Assembly: GCA_029948255.1 (NCBI GenBank)
Contig: JALIZF010001873.1
Span: forward strand, 423,501-487,500
Reading direction: 5' to 3'
DNA from: Telmatactis stephensoni
Lineage: Eukaryota; Cnidaria; Anthozoa; Actiniaria; Isophelliidae
Length of the DNA stretch: 64,000 nucleotides
Shown here: in pieces, positions 1-11,330 of the stretch
How the letters are laid out: every line of letters starts with the position of its first letter
Numbering within the stretch: position 1 is the stretch's first letter
The notes under the pieces: model-generated
The model's database searches: none
The model's input: the letters and a program-made list of their open reading frames with translations, nothing else
Told to the model about the DNA's origin: nothing
Made by a program: the position numbers and the translations under genes

Positions 1-562
1 AAACTATAATATTTGAAAAGAGCACACCTGTAGTTTATTCAACCGTTCCATGTACTCTGGATTCAGTAGATAAAAGGCGTGTGAGCCTTTTGGCCCACAA
101 AAAAGTCTTGAAAACACTAACTTAGTAAAACTAAATCATCTTTCCGCCATGAGGTCCGTACTCAGACCTGCGCATGCGTGTAATACCGCTGACCTCAGCA
201 ACAACACCAATGTTAGCAAAATTTGAAATTTTTAATAAGTTATAGGTGGCCGAACTTGGTTCTTTTTCTATTGAAACGTGGTGGGCAAGCTGTAAATATT
301 ACATTTTTGTTTCTGTTGATTAAAATTTAACGTGTCACGCAAGGTGTACAAAATCCCTATTAAATTAAAGCCAGCTTGCAGGGATCAAGGGATTGCTGAG
401 TTTGCAAGTCAAATCAAACTATTTCAAATTTTACTTGACAGCCTTTAGAAGCTGTAATTTTTACTTCTAGCTGTTTCAATTCTGATTCAAATCAATAACT
501 CAGAGGAAAAAGTTGCCCGCAACTTTCCTGACAGTAGTTCTTTTACTTCCAATTCTACGTAC
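1..562. other. Non-coding flank, likely intron
   Basis: No supported coding sequence, RNA gene or clear repeat is visible. The stretch lies downstream of the SRCR exon on the minus strand, starting at that exon's splice donor, so it is most simply an intron of that gene. Confidence 0.4.
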
Positions 563-892
563 CTTCGTTGATTTTGCAAAGTACACCTGCAACTGTGTAT
601 CGCTTGCAGGGACCCAAGATCCATCCTCCGTGATCACAATCTTCAATCGATGTTTCGTTACCTACACATCTCACATTAGTCAAGACCACAGTAAGTCCTC
701 CTTCAACCACTTTTTCAGTAGTTGCTACTTGAGCTGCGGTATAGTTTAGCATTCGACATATCACGTGAGCATCTTGTATATCCCAATTATAGGGACAGAC
801 TGACCTCCACGTTCCATTGTACTTTACTTGCACTTGTCCAGCATGATGTAGATTTGATTCCACCAGACGAACCTGGAGCACTGCTTTTCCAT
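563..892 (-). CDS. Single exon encoding one SRCR domain
   Basis: This minus-strand exon encodes about 110 residues forming one complete scavenger receptor cysteine-rich domain. Seen: it opens with VRLVES, then GTWRSVC, VICRMLNY, VRCVGNE, IEDCDHGGW and AGVLCK, the normal order of SRCR landmarks. Six cysteines are visible. The exon is bounded by an acceptor after a T-rich tract (minus-strand ...TTGTTCAAG, ending near 893) and by a GTACGT donor just below 563, so the open frame running past these points is intronic. Known: SRCR domains are extracellular ligand-binding modules of innate immune and adhesion receptors and usually occur in multi-domain membrane or secreted proteins. Odd: six-cysteine (group A) domains are typically split over two exons, whereas this one is in a single exon. 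No other exon of the gene is recognised in the window. The domain call is firm; the parent gene is unknown. Confidence 0.85.
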
Positions 893-1592
893 CTTGAACA
901 AAAAGAACAACATCAATCAATTGATTAGTGTCTCTTCTTCTTCTTCTTTCCTTTGACTTTTCGTATGTATCCTCTTTTTACGATATACGTATCTGCTAAC
1001 TTCTGCTGCTCGGAAAAGTTACTTTAAGGTGACTCGAAGTAGTTTTTTTCAGACCCCACCGCACATTTTCATTTGGCGCAATGAACAACTTAATGCGCAC
1101 CAATGGACTTGGTTTCTACACCAAATATGAGGATAAGATTGAAGTTTTAAATGGTGTTATAATAACATCGATCGACGTTTTAAAATAGCGAAAATCGAAC
1201 ATCGTCAAAAATGGTTTTCCTCTAATATCTCACAAAATTGGTCAGCTTCAGACAAGCGGTAAACTGCATAGAAAAATTCATACAAATGCAAGTGCAACAT
1301 TTCAAGGTGATTTTAGGAGATTTAATCTGTTTGATTTTCTTTAAATCACAAAAGTGATGCTGTATGCTGTATTTCTACTCTGTATTTCTACTTATTTCTA
1401 TTTCTACTACAACACCACGAGAACACTGTGAAAATATTGCTAAAATATACAATTACCTTACGTGAAAAAGCCAACTCCTCATCGATGTCAAGATTTTTTT
1501 TTTCTTTCCATGTCTCTTGTAAGACATTTTCTCCGCAACTTGTACATCAAAAGTTGTTTTTGAAAATCTCAAAAACACAGGATTATTTTTGC
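893..1592. other. Non-coding stretch
   Basis: No gene is visible. It begins with the pyrimidine-rich acceptor region of the SRCR exon. Around 1024-1056 is a short sequence (TTTAAGGTGACTCGA...) resembling the terminus of the fold-back element at 59430-61420, which may be an element scrap. Confidence 0.35.
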
Positions 1593-2387
1593 TTGGAGTT
1601 TAAGTAGGGCATTACTTGTTCTAGACTTTAGACTTTAGACTTTATTTATTCACACATCAATTATATACATAATATTTACAAAAAGAGAAACAAATTTACA
1701 TAGTAACATATACATAGAAAATTTCCTTTTTGTATTTTAGATAAGTGTGATGTGTGTGGTTGTCGAAATAGCACAGCAATATTGCAGCAGCTCATTCAAA
1801 TACAAGCACTTAAACGACCCGAAACTTAAAGCTGATGTTGACCCAAACGCCAGCTCAAAACTTGCATTGAGTCAACCATTCGGCTAATTAGCATATTGCA
1901 CTCGCAAATTGTTCACAGCACGTGCAAGTGCGTAGCATAAATTTGCATAGAGTTCCACGCTACATGCATCAGGAACCGGAAATAAGACTAAATTCTTTCC
2001 TTTTGTTTATTTGGTGATGTTTGCTGCTAATTAGTTGATATTATTTCCGATATATTATGCTTGTACTTTAAAAAAAAATAATGTCTCCCCAACGTACCTA
2101 AAAACATACAAATATTAGAAGTGAAAGTTCTTCTAAAGCGAATTCTTTATTTCCGGTTCCTGATGCATGTAGCGTGGAACTCTATGCTACGCACTTGCAC
2201 GTGCTGTGAACAATTTGCGAGTGCAATATGCTAATTAGCGAGTCGAATGGTTGTCTCAATGCAAGTTTTGAGCTGGCTTTTGGGTCAACATCAAGTTTAG
2301 GTTTCGGGTCGTTTTAGTGCTTGTATTTGAATGAGCTGCTGCAATATTGCTGTGTATAGATCAAGTAATGCCCTACTTAAACGCCAA
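1593..2387. mobile_element. Fold-back DNA element, non-autonomous
   Basis: The ends are inverted copies: TTTAAGTAGGGCATTACTTG at the left (1599-1618) and its complement at 2362-2381. The similarity continues inward over roughly 250 bp per arm (about 1773-2005 against about 2140-2350), with an AT-rich loop of about 130 bp. The arms differ at scattered positions, so it is not recent. The left arm is broken by a LINE-tail insertion (1619-1772) that is missing from the right arm. No coding sequence and no clear target duplication are seen. Confidence 0.75.
1619..1772 (-). mobile_element. Short LINE 3'-end insertion in a fold-back arm
   Basis: About 150 bp interrupt the left fold-back arm exactly where the right arm is continuous. 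The block starts with three 7-bp repeats (ACTTTAG on the plus strand, CTAAAGT on the minus strand), the kind of short tandem repeat that ends CR1/L2-type LINEs, followed by AT-rich sequence. The minus-strand orientation is inferred from that terminal repeat. There is no coding remnant. Confidence 0.45.
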
Positions 2388-2626
2388 TTTTATAACTACA
2401 AAGCCAAAATTTGATTATTAATACTCGACTTAAACACCCTCGGACGAGCGGACGAAGCTCGCATATCTTTCGATTTGACACTTCGTGTCTACTTCGGGGA
2501 TTTCCGAATTACACACGCACGCACCCAGGCGATGGCATAGTGAGTTACTGTGTATAAAAAGCCAGTAACCTATCAGGCGCCAAACGTTTCAAAACCAATA
2601 AACCATGCAAGTACAAAAAAGCCGCC

Positions 2627-5075
2627 TAATAATAATAATAATAATAATAATAACTTTAATGATTCTTGAATGGCAAATAAAACTATTTGAAAAACTCAAG
2701 ATTACAATATTAGATAAATAAATAAATTACATTACACATAAAAAATCTGTTAATATAAAATGTGCAATGTTAAGGTGACGCGTCCCATTTCTTAACTGCG
2801 TAAGGGATAAAGCTGTTCTGGAAACGTTTAGTACGACATTTAAGTAATGGAAATTTCCTTGAGTTCCGTAAGGAGTAGACAGATTCAGTTACTGAAGGTA
2901 AGACGTCGTTGATTCTGTCTTCGGGTTGCATAATGGTCTTGTAAAAGTGACGACAAAGCTCATCTCTGCGCTCATGAAGGGTGGATAGTCTCAATGATGA
3001 TAGGACGTAGCCAGCCAAAGATAAAATCCTCCAGGACTTTACTAAGAATGGTAGTAAGTGAAATAGGTCTTAGGTCGGAGTCGACAGACATAGGTTTAGA
3101 TATTTTAGCAATAGGAACAACATCCGCACACTTCCACAAAGTTGGTACCGTTCCTTGGTTAACAGATGCGTTGAAAATAGAGGCTACTGGGCGAGAGATC
3201 ACAGAGGCGCATTCTTTGAGTAACCAATTCGGTATATTGTCAGGGCCAGTGGATTTACGTTCGTTAATAGCTAGGAGAGAAGTTTCAACTGCACCAGGCG
3301 ATATTATGAATTCGTCAAGTGTGGGCTGAACAACAGGGATAGGATCAAAGAGTAGAGGTTGCATGTCAGCATTAACCTTGCTGAAGGAGTCGTTAATAAT
3401 CTCTGCCAGTTCTAGACCGCTTACAGTGGAACCATTTATAACCATCTTTGAAAGAGATGTAGACTTAGATTGACCGGACAGTTGTTTAATGCTATCCCAC
3501 CATTTCTTGGGATTGTGATGCTGGGTGTTCATAACATTGTTGTAATAGAAGTTTTGGCGAGCAGACTTGCAAAGTTTGATGACTTTCCTTCTGTAAAATT
3601 GATATAAGGTGGAATTTCTCTTGATCCAAGCACGTTGGCGGTTAGCAATCGCTTCTTTTATGTCAGCGGTAAACCAGGGCTTATCAGTTGGATGAAGTTT
3701 AAAATGACGTAAAGGGAGATGATTATCAATGGTGTTGTTGATTGTTGATTGGAACATGGAGAATTGTTCTTCACACGTAGGTTGGTGGTAAAGCGATGTC
3801 CAATTAACAGTCTGAAGAGAAGAGTAAACAGCTTGTTTGTTAGATGTTTTGCAGATGTGCTTGGTAATACGGATGGTTGGTTGGTACGAGGGCGAAACAT
3901 CCAAGGGTTGCAGAAAGACGCTTGAATGATCAGACAGACCAAGTGGAGGGAGAATTTTTGCTTCAGCATAGTAAGATGAAAGCGTGGAATAAGCCTGGTC
4001 TAAGATATTATTACCACGCGTTGCCTTGGTGACGAGTTTTTTTAATTTGAAGGATGAACACAGGTTGCCGGGTTTGAATTGGTTAAAGTCGCCTAGGAGG
4101 ATGATAGCTGAGTTGGGATGAACAGACAAAGCTTTATCCAAACAACTGAATAAATATGCTCGAAGCTCGTTATCGTCATTGCCAGGCGGGTGATATATGA
4201 TAGCAAGTATGATGGCATTGATCCCACGAGGTAGTCGATTAGGTTTGATCAGTAACCATTGGCATTCAAAGATCGAGTTGTTTAAGTCAGTTAGCTCAAT
4301 AAAGTTCGTTTGTGATGAGATATAAGTACAAATACCGCCGCCACGTTTATCATCAGGTCTGTCTTTACGGCAGGTCACGTATCCCGGTAAGCCGATAAGG
4401 TCGTCGGTTACGCGAGATGAAAGCCAAGACTCAGTGATGGCAGCAATAGAAAACGAATTAGCTTTGATAGTACCATGGATTTCGTCTAGTTTGTTTACCA
4501 TTGAGCGGGCGTTGCTGAAAAAGATAGAAGGAAAAAGATGGCCTTTTGTCTTCCGCTTGGAATCTGTTTGGATACGGACAAGGCTGTTGATGTTTCTTGA
4601 ACAGTAATTAGATTGTTGAAACTCCCAAGGGGGTGCAGTTGGTAGGATTTGCATATTCCAAGATGGAGTAATAGCGCCACTAAATTCAATTTTAAAATCA
4701 TATTCTGCTTGGAGATGGTAAATATTATCGGCAAAATCAAGGCTGTACTTTCCATAAGACGTTACTGTACTTATAGGTCTTTGGTAGGACGACCCAGCTC
4801 TACATCCACGACGTGTGATAGTCCTTGCAATTCTATTATCTTTAAGCACACGCCAAGTTGCGCAGTCCACAGCAGGAATATGATGTATGGAGGAGATTAT
4901 AGACAACAGAAATGTCCTCGAGTAAAAACGACATGCCATTCTCGCGAATGGTAGTAAAAAAGTTATTTTAGGCTAACTCTGATAGCCGTAAGGTCGTGAA
5001 TTGAAAGAGCTAAAAATTTGTGCCGTGCAGCTACTGAAGCGCAACGTTAGCCCTGTGTTTTCTAAAGTAAAGAAA
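2627..5075 (-). pseudogene. LINE with endonuclease, internally deleted RT
   Basis: A minus-strand non-LTR retrotransposon copy. Seen: a 655-codon frame (4939-2972) contains an apurinic-type endonuclease (FSNARSMVNKLDEI, AAITESWL, IYHPPGN, LLGDFN, GLSDHSSV) followed by the beginning of a reverse transcriptase (KSTGPDNIP, WKCADVVPI, LRPISLTTI). The frame then jumps into the C-terminal tail (LRLSTLHERRDELC ... NSFIPYAVKKWD, 3018-2770). The RT palm, including the FADD catalytic box, and the thumb are therefore missing. The 3' end is an (AAT)n tract at 2627-2655. No ORF1 is present, so the copy is also 5'-truncated. It inserted precisely into the left arm of the fold-back element. It cannot be autonomous. 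CR1/L2-like placement is inferred from domain style. Confidence 0.85.
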
Positions 5076-5099
5076 ACAACTATGTTTCAAAAACAACTG

Positions 5100-5285
5100 T
5101 GCAAGTAAAACCGAAGGTACAAATAAAAAAAACTTACAATGAGAGAAAACCGTGCAAGTATACGGAAAACCGTGCAAGATAGAAACCGTGCAAGTATAAA
5201 AAAAAACATGCAAGTATAGAAAACCATGCAAATATATAAAAAAAAACATGCAAGTATAAAAAACCGTGCAAGATAAAACATGACG
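5100..5285. repeat. 19-bp tandem array, left fold-back arm
   Basis: About eight degenerate copies of CCGTGCAAGTATAAAAAA-type units, the inverted counterpart of the array at 6400-7005. The apparent Phe/Leu/Cys-rich reading frames across it are artefacts of the repeat. Confidence 0.85.
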
Positions 5286-6399
5286 CATGAAGAGCAGCAT
5301 ACAAACTGCACAATTATAGCATATTAACTATCTTTTAACAGCCTCATAAAATACTACCATCGATTCCTTCAGTTCAATGTAATAGCGTAAACTAGGTAAT
5401 ATGACCTATTTCATTACAATCTCAGTACGTGGTGCTGATTTCACTAGACATTACACAATTCAATGCGACCACAGAACAAAAACACTTAGAACATGTTAGA
5501 AGAAATACAGAAACTGTACGAGCCTATAAACAACATTAGAGCTCCCCACGGCTAGAGCAATTTTCGCTGCATAAAGCATTACGTAAAGTACACTATCCAT
5601 ACTGTATCATTGACTTGATGGAATTATTAACTTCTACAAATATAAAACACAGGATTCGGTATGATATGCGAATCTAATACGAAAACAGCCAAGTCGAGCT
5701 GAATCGTCTAAGTTTGCGTGATCTCGTGTCAGAGAAGAAAGCGCGTGATTGCGCTAACATTCCAAACCAAAAATCATTCAAGTTCGTCGTACCAAAGAAT
5801 CAATTTCAGCGCAATAATCATGACGCGCAACAATAAAAAGACTCTAACTTGTCTTTCTCAATTGCTGTTTTCTTTATGTTAGGATTGAAAAGTAGTAGAG
5901 AGTTTTCGTGCAGCGTGGCACTAACGTCTTGTCCATCTATCATCAGTTTCCTAATGTCATCAACTCAAATAAATCGTGACCTTTAATTTGAAATCGACGT
6001 GAGGTTATTATTGCTTTGATAGTGTAGGAAGAGTGAAGGCCCTTCCACGCGATCACATTTTCTCTGACAAATTGATTTTTCCAAGCAAAATGATATTAGG
6101 CAAAATTTTCTCATCCACACTAGCACAAAAAGTGTGACACACAAAATGTGTTCCAAAATATGTACTGTTGCAGAAGGGCCTCAAAATGTAGTCTCCAGAA
6201 TGCATTGAATCAGTTAAAGATTTATTTTTCAAGGTTAATTGTTCTTCTGGTTTAAGGACTGACTGAGCGTGACCAAATGTAGTGAACTGAATTGGCTTCA
6301 TGCATTCGTGAATAACTTACTCAGGGTCTCCTATACCTTTTGCGTAAAACGTGAATGGCTGATTTATTTTGACGCGAAACGTGATTTAAGGATTTTTAT

Positions 6400-7005
6400 A
6401 TTTACACGGTTTTTTTATACTTACATGGTTTTTTATACTTGCACGGTTTGTTATACTTGCACGGTTTGTTATACTTGCACGGTTTTTATACTTGCACAGT
6501 TTTTATACTTGCACGGTTTTTTATACTTACACGGTTTTTTATACTTACATGTTTTTTTATACTTGCGCGGTTTGTTATACTTGCACGGTTTTTTATACTT
6601 GCACGGTTGATTATACTTGCACGGTTTTTTATACTTGCACGGTTTTTTATACTTGCATGGTTTTTTATACTTACACGGTTTTTTTATACTTGCATGTTTT
6701 TTTATATTTACACGGTTTTTTATACTTGCATGGTTTTCTATACTTGCACGGTTTTTTATACTTACATGGTTTTTTATACTTGCACGGTTTTTTTATACTT
6801 GCACGGTTTTTATACTTGCACAGTTTTTATACTTAAACGGTTTTTTATACTTGCACGACTTTTTATACTTGCACGGTTTTTTATACTTACACGGTTTTTC
6901 ATACTTGCATGTTTTTTTATATTTATACGGTTTTTTATACTTGCATGGTTTTCTATAATTGCACGGTTTTCTCTCATTGTAAGATTTTTTTATTTGTACC
7001 TTCAG
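6400..7005. repeat. 19-bp tandem array, right fold-back arm
   Basis: About 30 copies of a 18-20 bp unit (TTTTTTATACTTGCACGG with TACA/GCAT variants). It gives long YTCTVF-like open frames in all three phases because the unit length keeps changing phase without stops. These are not proteins. Confidence 0.92.
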
Positions 7006-7306
7006 TTTTACTTGCACAGTTGTTTTTGAAACATAGTTGTGGCGGCTTTTTTGTACTTACATGGTTTATTGGTTTTGAAACGTTTGGCGCCTGATAGTAA
7101 CCACAAAAAATACATATATGAATAAACTTTGACGCTTCAATGAACGCATAAAAATCAACGAAAAAAAATACTCAGCTTGAAGCGTTTTGGAAGTGAAAAT
7201 AAACGCATAAAGATTTCACCAATTTGCTTCAAATTTAATATTGGTAATGTATAACCACCATATTTTGTGAATCCAACTACGCAAATAACGTTCGCGTTTT
7301 CGATTT

Positions 7307-7775
7307 AGAGATATGACGCTTTTAATATGTGTATTTTCGCAGTTTGGCAATAAAAACGCAATGAAAGGAACAAATTTAAAAGCAAAAAGCTGGAAAGGTT
7401 TATCATAGAGGACCAGCTGATGAATTTGTTTTAGAGGAAAGATGATGATGTCTACTGTGCAAATCTATTTGGGCAATTTTGGTTGTGATAACTGGTCAAA
7501 GATGATCATCCTTGAAATATTCGGATTTACGCTCGCCCTAATTAGAGATATGACGCTTTTAATATGTGTATTTTCGCAGTTTGGCAATAAAAACGCAAAA
7601 GGAACAAATTTAAAAGCAAAAAGCTGGAAAGGTTTATCATAGAGGACCAGCTGATGAATTTGTTTTAGAGGAAAGATGATGATGTCTACTGTGCAAATCT
7701 ATTTGGGCAATTTTGGTTGTGATAACTGGTCAAAGATGATCATCCTTGAAATATTTGGATTTACGCTCGCCCTAA
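7307..7775. repeat. 237-bp tandem duplication
   Basis: Two head-to-tail copies (7307-7543 and 7544-7775), nearly identical, beginning AGAGATATGACGCTTTTAAT and ending with TTTACGCTCGCCCTAA. The second copy lacks a short TGAA-containing stretch. The short frame across them is not a credible gene; the same frame recurs inverted at 17410-17610. Confidence 0.85.
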
Positions 7776-7850
7776 GAAGATGTATGGGGAAGTTTGTGAT
7801 TATTCCTCGTATGAAAATGATCAAAAAGGAAAGGTAAGACTTTAATTAAG
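7396..7850. repeat. Left copy of a 450-bp inverted repeat
   Basis: This block is the near-identical reverse complement of 17206-17660, starting with AAAGGTTTATCATAGAGG here and ending near GGAAAGGTAAGA. It includes most of the 237-bp duplication. The pair brackets about 9.4 kb of nested elements. The high identity suggests recent inverted duplication or gene conversion. Confidence 0.85.
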
Positions 7851-8513
7851 TTTTGAATATAATTTGTATTCTGATAGTTCTGAGAGATGTAGGACTTAAT
7901 AGATTGATTTGGGCTTTGGTAAGATTTTAGGTTTCTCAGTGAAACTATATCCGTGAATATATATTTTCGTCAGGTTATTTCTTTGCAAAAAAAAAACAAC
8001 GCCATTTTGTTTATCTCGTGACGAAATCCGCTGATCTATTGCCCCCGCAATGACCGGATTTTCTGGCGATGAGACCGTCCAAGCAAGAACGCCGAGCTGC
8101 CAATAAATAAGAAAATGAAGTCTTCATATATGTCTAAAGTAATCTCTGCTTTTATGAAGCGAGTTTCTAAAACTACTAGCTGTAGCTACTAACTAAACAA
8201 GATTGCATATTGTTGAAAGACTCGTCCAAAACAATCATGCTTTGTGGATAATTTCTGAAACCTTCGTCAGTGGTTGTTATTGTAATCTGTACAGGGTCGG
8301 CGAAAAGGACAACGTTCGGGGTTTTTTTTCAATTTCTAGGAGCGCTTGAGGATTCTAAATAAAAATAAAATATTTTCAATATGATTTGAGTGATGCATCT
8401 TAGTTAATAGAGGGAGATGGTTAGGAAACCTATTGTTGTAGGTCTTTGTTTATTTATTTTTTAACCGTGACCGTGCAAAACTTACAACAAAATGTAAATG
8501 TAATAAGGAAATA
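7851..8513. other. Non-coding stretch
   Basis: AT-rich sequence with no supported gene or repeat. It may be the 5' part of the element carrying the 2A ORF that follows. Confidence 0.3.
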
Positions 8514-9870
8514 TTGTGCTTGAATAAAATCACGCAAAATAAGAGAAAGTTTTTGCTGAATTTCTCTGGAAGGGTTTATCAAAGGATGATGAGCTTAAAA
8601 TTCAAAGCTAGTCGGTATTTATCTCTTTTTTCTTGTAATGGCGAGAACCATTTATTGAATTACTGCAATTTTAAACTGAGTACAGACATAGAGAAGAACC
8701 CTGGTCCTGCTCCAATATTTATTGATCCAAGCAGAACAATAACAGCACCATATAGCCAAGGTAATGAGCTGGTATTTGGACAAAATGCTGGACAACAGTG
8801 TGTTGCAATGAGTTTATGCTCTTTGATTTACAATAACAAACAAGCAATCAATTCTGCTAATGACCTTATATTTATTATGGATATTGGAAATCAACTGTAT
8901 TCAGGTTTGTCTCATTTAGCAAGACACTCATTTTTAATGCAGTCAGAATTACCAACAATGATAAACATGTTTGAAACTGATTACCAACTTCAGTACAGTG
9001 AAAGCTACACTGGAACTGTCCATCAAGAAGCCAGCATAGAAGGATATCAATTCTGCTGCTCTCTACTAAGAGCCTTTGAATCACTACTGGCTGAAAATTT
9101 CACCAATTTTGTATTAACAATAGGGAGTACTGCAAGTTGCTATCTATTGTTGTGGTAATGCAGGGTTCAAAATATTTGATTCTCATGCAAGGGATTTAAA
9201 TGGTAGAAGCCATGCTCAGGGTGCATGCGTGTTGCTTGAAGTATTGTCTCTTAGTGATTTTAGCGCATTATTTTCAGAGTATACATACCAATGATATGTT
9301 TGAGGTAAAGGAGTACAGATTAATGAAGCTGCAAATATCATACTTGCTCATGATCAGAACTGTGCTAGTAGTAATGTGATGTTTGACTTAAGTTGTGCTG
9401 TAGCTATTTATTCACTTTGCTACTCTATCATTAAACCATGTAATTACTAGCATGTACTAGAATAAAGCACAATAGTGAATGCACAGGGTTTTTGATATCA
9501 TTTTCCTCTTATTATACCAGTCGAATCTTTAAAACTATAAAATTATCCAAATATTTGTATTCCCTCTTGCTCTATAATGAAAGAGAAACACCCTCAATTC
9601 AATATATTAAAAACATAAATGGAACTGCTTCACTTGTTGATGCCATCAAAAATATACAAGAGAAATGTAACTTTCCAGGGGATTACAACATACAGTTTGC
9701 TTCATGTTCATGTAATATTGTTGACAAAAATGAAAGAAAACAATGGATGAACAATCATATAGACAAAAACAAAACTATGAAGCAATGGAGCCACCAAAGA
9801 ATAAAATAATTTTGGAGAAAAAGCAGGCTAGAGATATGAAAAATAAACAGGAATCACAGAAAAGATGGTC
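8514..9870 (+). pseudogene. Transposon ORF: 2A peptide plus cysteine-peptidase-like domain, broken
   Basis: Seen: about 55 codons lead to STDIEKNPGP (near 8680-8708), an exact 2A-type ribosome-skipping motif (D-x-E-x-N-P-G-P). Then comes a domain with GQNAGQQCVAMSLC, IGNQLYSGLSHLARHSF, YTGTVHQEASIEGY and, after a frameshift near 9150, FKIFDSHARDLNG. A Gln/Cys pair followed by an Asp-x-His resembles the catalytic residues of papain-fold peptidases; the DSH arrangement recalls the deubiquitinase-like C76 family found in some eukaryotic transposons (inference). Further frameshifts and stops follow, and another coding remnant is at 9492-9809 (FASCSCNIVDKNERKQW). Known: N-terminal 2A motifs occur in invertebrate transposon ORFs, where they separate the leader from the downstream protein. 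The exact start is uncertain. This is a decayed copy, not a working gene. Confidence 0.65.
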
Positions 9871-9989
9871 ACAACAATACAAAACTATGGGTTTTGCTTA
9901 GAAACAAGAGCTGTTAAACAAATTAGCACACATAAAACTATGGATTCATGTATTTATGATGATGCTTACGTAACTTAATAACCAATTTC

Positions 9990-10310
9990 TGCACTCGCTT
10001 TTCTAGTCAGATGACGCGGACTAAATGTGATATGTAATTCTCTGAAAGCTAAGTTACACAAAGTTGTGCATTTCTTTAGTGATTACAAGTAAAGCCATTC
10101 CTAAAGTCAACATTGAAGTACACAGGGATCCCGACACTTACAGCGGTATTCATTGCTTCTCAGCCTGAGAGTGCCTGGGTTCAATCGTGCGTCTAGTTTT
10201 CTTTATTATTTACGGAGTCATGGAGCGGAGCCTAAATTCCCATACAAAGCTTTATACTATTAGCCTCTCACAGTGAGCTTGGGCCTCCTGTGAGAAGAAT
10301 GAAGAGTAAG
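9990..10310. other. Non-coding, possible tRNA-like scrap
   Basis: No gene is seen. Near 10188-10200 a GGGTTCAATCG stretch resembles a polymerase III B box, but no matching A box at proper spacing convinced me. Confidence 0.2.
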
Positions 10311-10334
10311 AGTATATACAAATCCTAAAGCAAA

Positions 10335-10488
10335 TGCTAAAAAGCTTGATCTATAATCTTTATTTCAACTTTTTCAACAAAACGCAGTCTTTGGGGCCAA
10401 TTACAAAAGGAAGCCCAATTCAACTGAATCAAATACAAAATATTTATATCTAAATAGGAGCTCCGCTATTAGGTAGTACCTGATTTGC
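10335..10488. repeat. Dispersed element end
   Basis: The block from AAGCTTGATCTATA through GGAAGCCCAATTCA to GGAGCTCCGCTATTAGGTAG recurs at about 45705-45875, in weaker form at 45235-45315, and as a short inverted piece near 56190-56215. It lies just downstream of the 2A pseudogene and may be the shared 3' end of that transposon family. Confidence 0.55.
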
Positions 10489-10796
10489 ATACTAGAGTGC
10501 ATTTCATATGTCTGTGAAATAAGATCAAGTTATTTGTGCCTATTTAGTTGCTATTTAGTTGTTATTTAGTTACTACCATTGAACCAGAACTTTCTTATAA
10601 TAGCAATACACTGGAGACATCAAATACACAAGAGAATTGAGACAAATGACTTTGCATAATAGCTTTTAATTACTTTATTAGAGTGCTTACAATATAATAT
10701 ATCCGTGAAAAACTTTGCAAACAAAATTGTGCAATTTAGTACAAATTACAAATTACTTAGAAATAAGCGAATTGTAAGAATGACAATAAACATCAA

Positions 10797-11330
10797 AAAT
10801 GGCTCAACGCACCCTTAGCTTTATTCATAAAATCCCGCTGTTTCTCCCAAAAGAAACGAGTCAAACACAGCTAAATGTAAGTCACGACAACAGACACCAG
10901 AAATGGCTCAACGCACCTTAACTTAATTAATAATTCCCGCTTTCTTCCACAAGAAACGAGTCAAACACGTCAGCTAAATTAAGGTAACGACAACACACAC
11001 CAGAAATGGCTCAACGTATCCTTAGCTTAATTTAATAATTCCAACTTTCTTCCACAAGAAACGAGTCAAACACAGCTGAATTAAAATAACGACAACAGAC
11101 ACAAGAAACGAGTCAAATGCACCCTTAGCTTTATTCAAAACTCCCGCCGTTTCTCCCACAAGAGACGAGTCAAACACAGAAAAATTGAAATAACGACAAC
11201 AGACACAAGAAACGAGTCAAACGCACCCTTAGCTTTATTCACAAATCCCGCTTTCTTCCAAACAAAATGAGTCAAACACTGCAAAAATACAACAACGACA
11301 GCAGAGACAAGAGATGAGTCAAACGCAAGG
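10797..11330. repeat. 103-bp minisatellite, about five copies
   Basis: Five diverged copies of a roughly 103-bp unit. Landmarks in each are GGCTCAACGCACCC or CGAGTCAAACGCACCC, TTCTTCCACAAGAAACGAGTC and AACGACAACAGACACAAG. It forms the loop of the inverted-repeat element at 10492-15312. Confidence 0.85.

Larger units (their letters stand above)
2571..7096. mobile_element. Fold-back transposon with minisatellite arms, 6-bp TSD
   Basis: Termini are perfect inverted repeats beginning TATCAGGCGCCAAACGTTTC. The flanks carry a 6-bp direct repeat GTAACC (2565-2570 and 7097-7102). Each arm consists of the terminus, a short unique stretch (GCCGCC / ACAACTATG...), then an array of a 19-bp unit reading TTATACTTGCACGG on the right (about 6400-7005, some 30 copies) and its complement on the left (about 5130-5280, some 8 copies). 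The 1.1-kb centre (5290-6400) has no convincing ORF, so the element is non-autonomous. The left arm is split at 2626/5076 by a LINE, and removing that LINE restores continuity with the right arm. Superfamily is unassigned; a 6-bp duplication is reported for IS3EU, Dada and Polinton-type elements, none of which is otherwise supported here. Confidence 0.85.

Noticed and set aside
6269..7094. Long Tyr/Thr/Cys-Phe-Leu-rich open frames
   Set aside because: They arise from the 19-bp tandem array being free of stops in several phases. No methionine context, domains or constraint.
7410..7450. CTGATGA ... GAAA as a hammerhead core
   Set aside because: The intervening ATTTGTTTTAGAG cannot form stem II and no stem I or III exists.
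7442..7642. 66-codon ORF present at 7442 and again inverted at 17410
   Set aside because: It is a repeat-borne frame; its recurrence reflects the inverted duplication, not selection.
10488..10500. Helitron 3' end (CTAG after GGAGCTCC palindrome)
   Set aside because: The hairpin is too short and too far from a CTRR end, and TA-flanked termini explain the boundary better.
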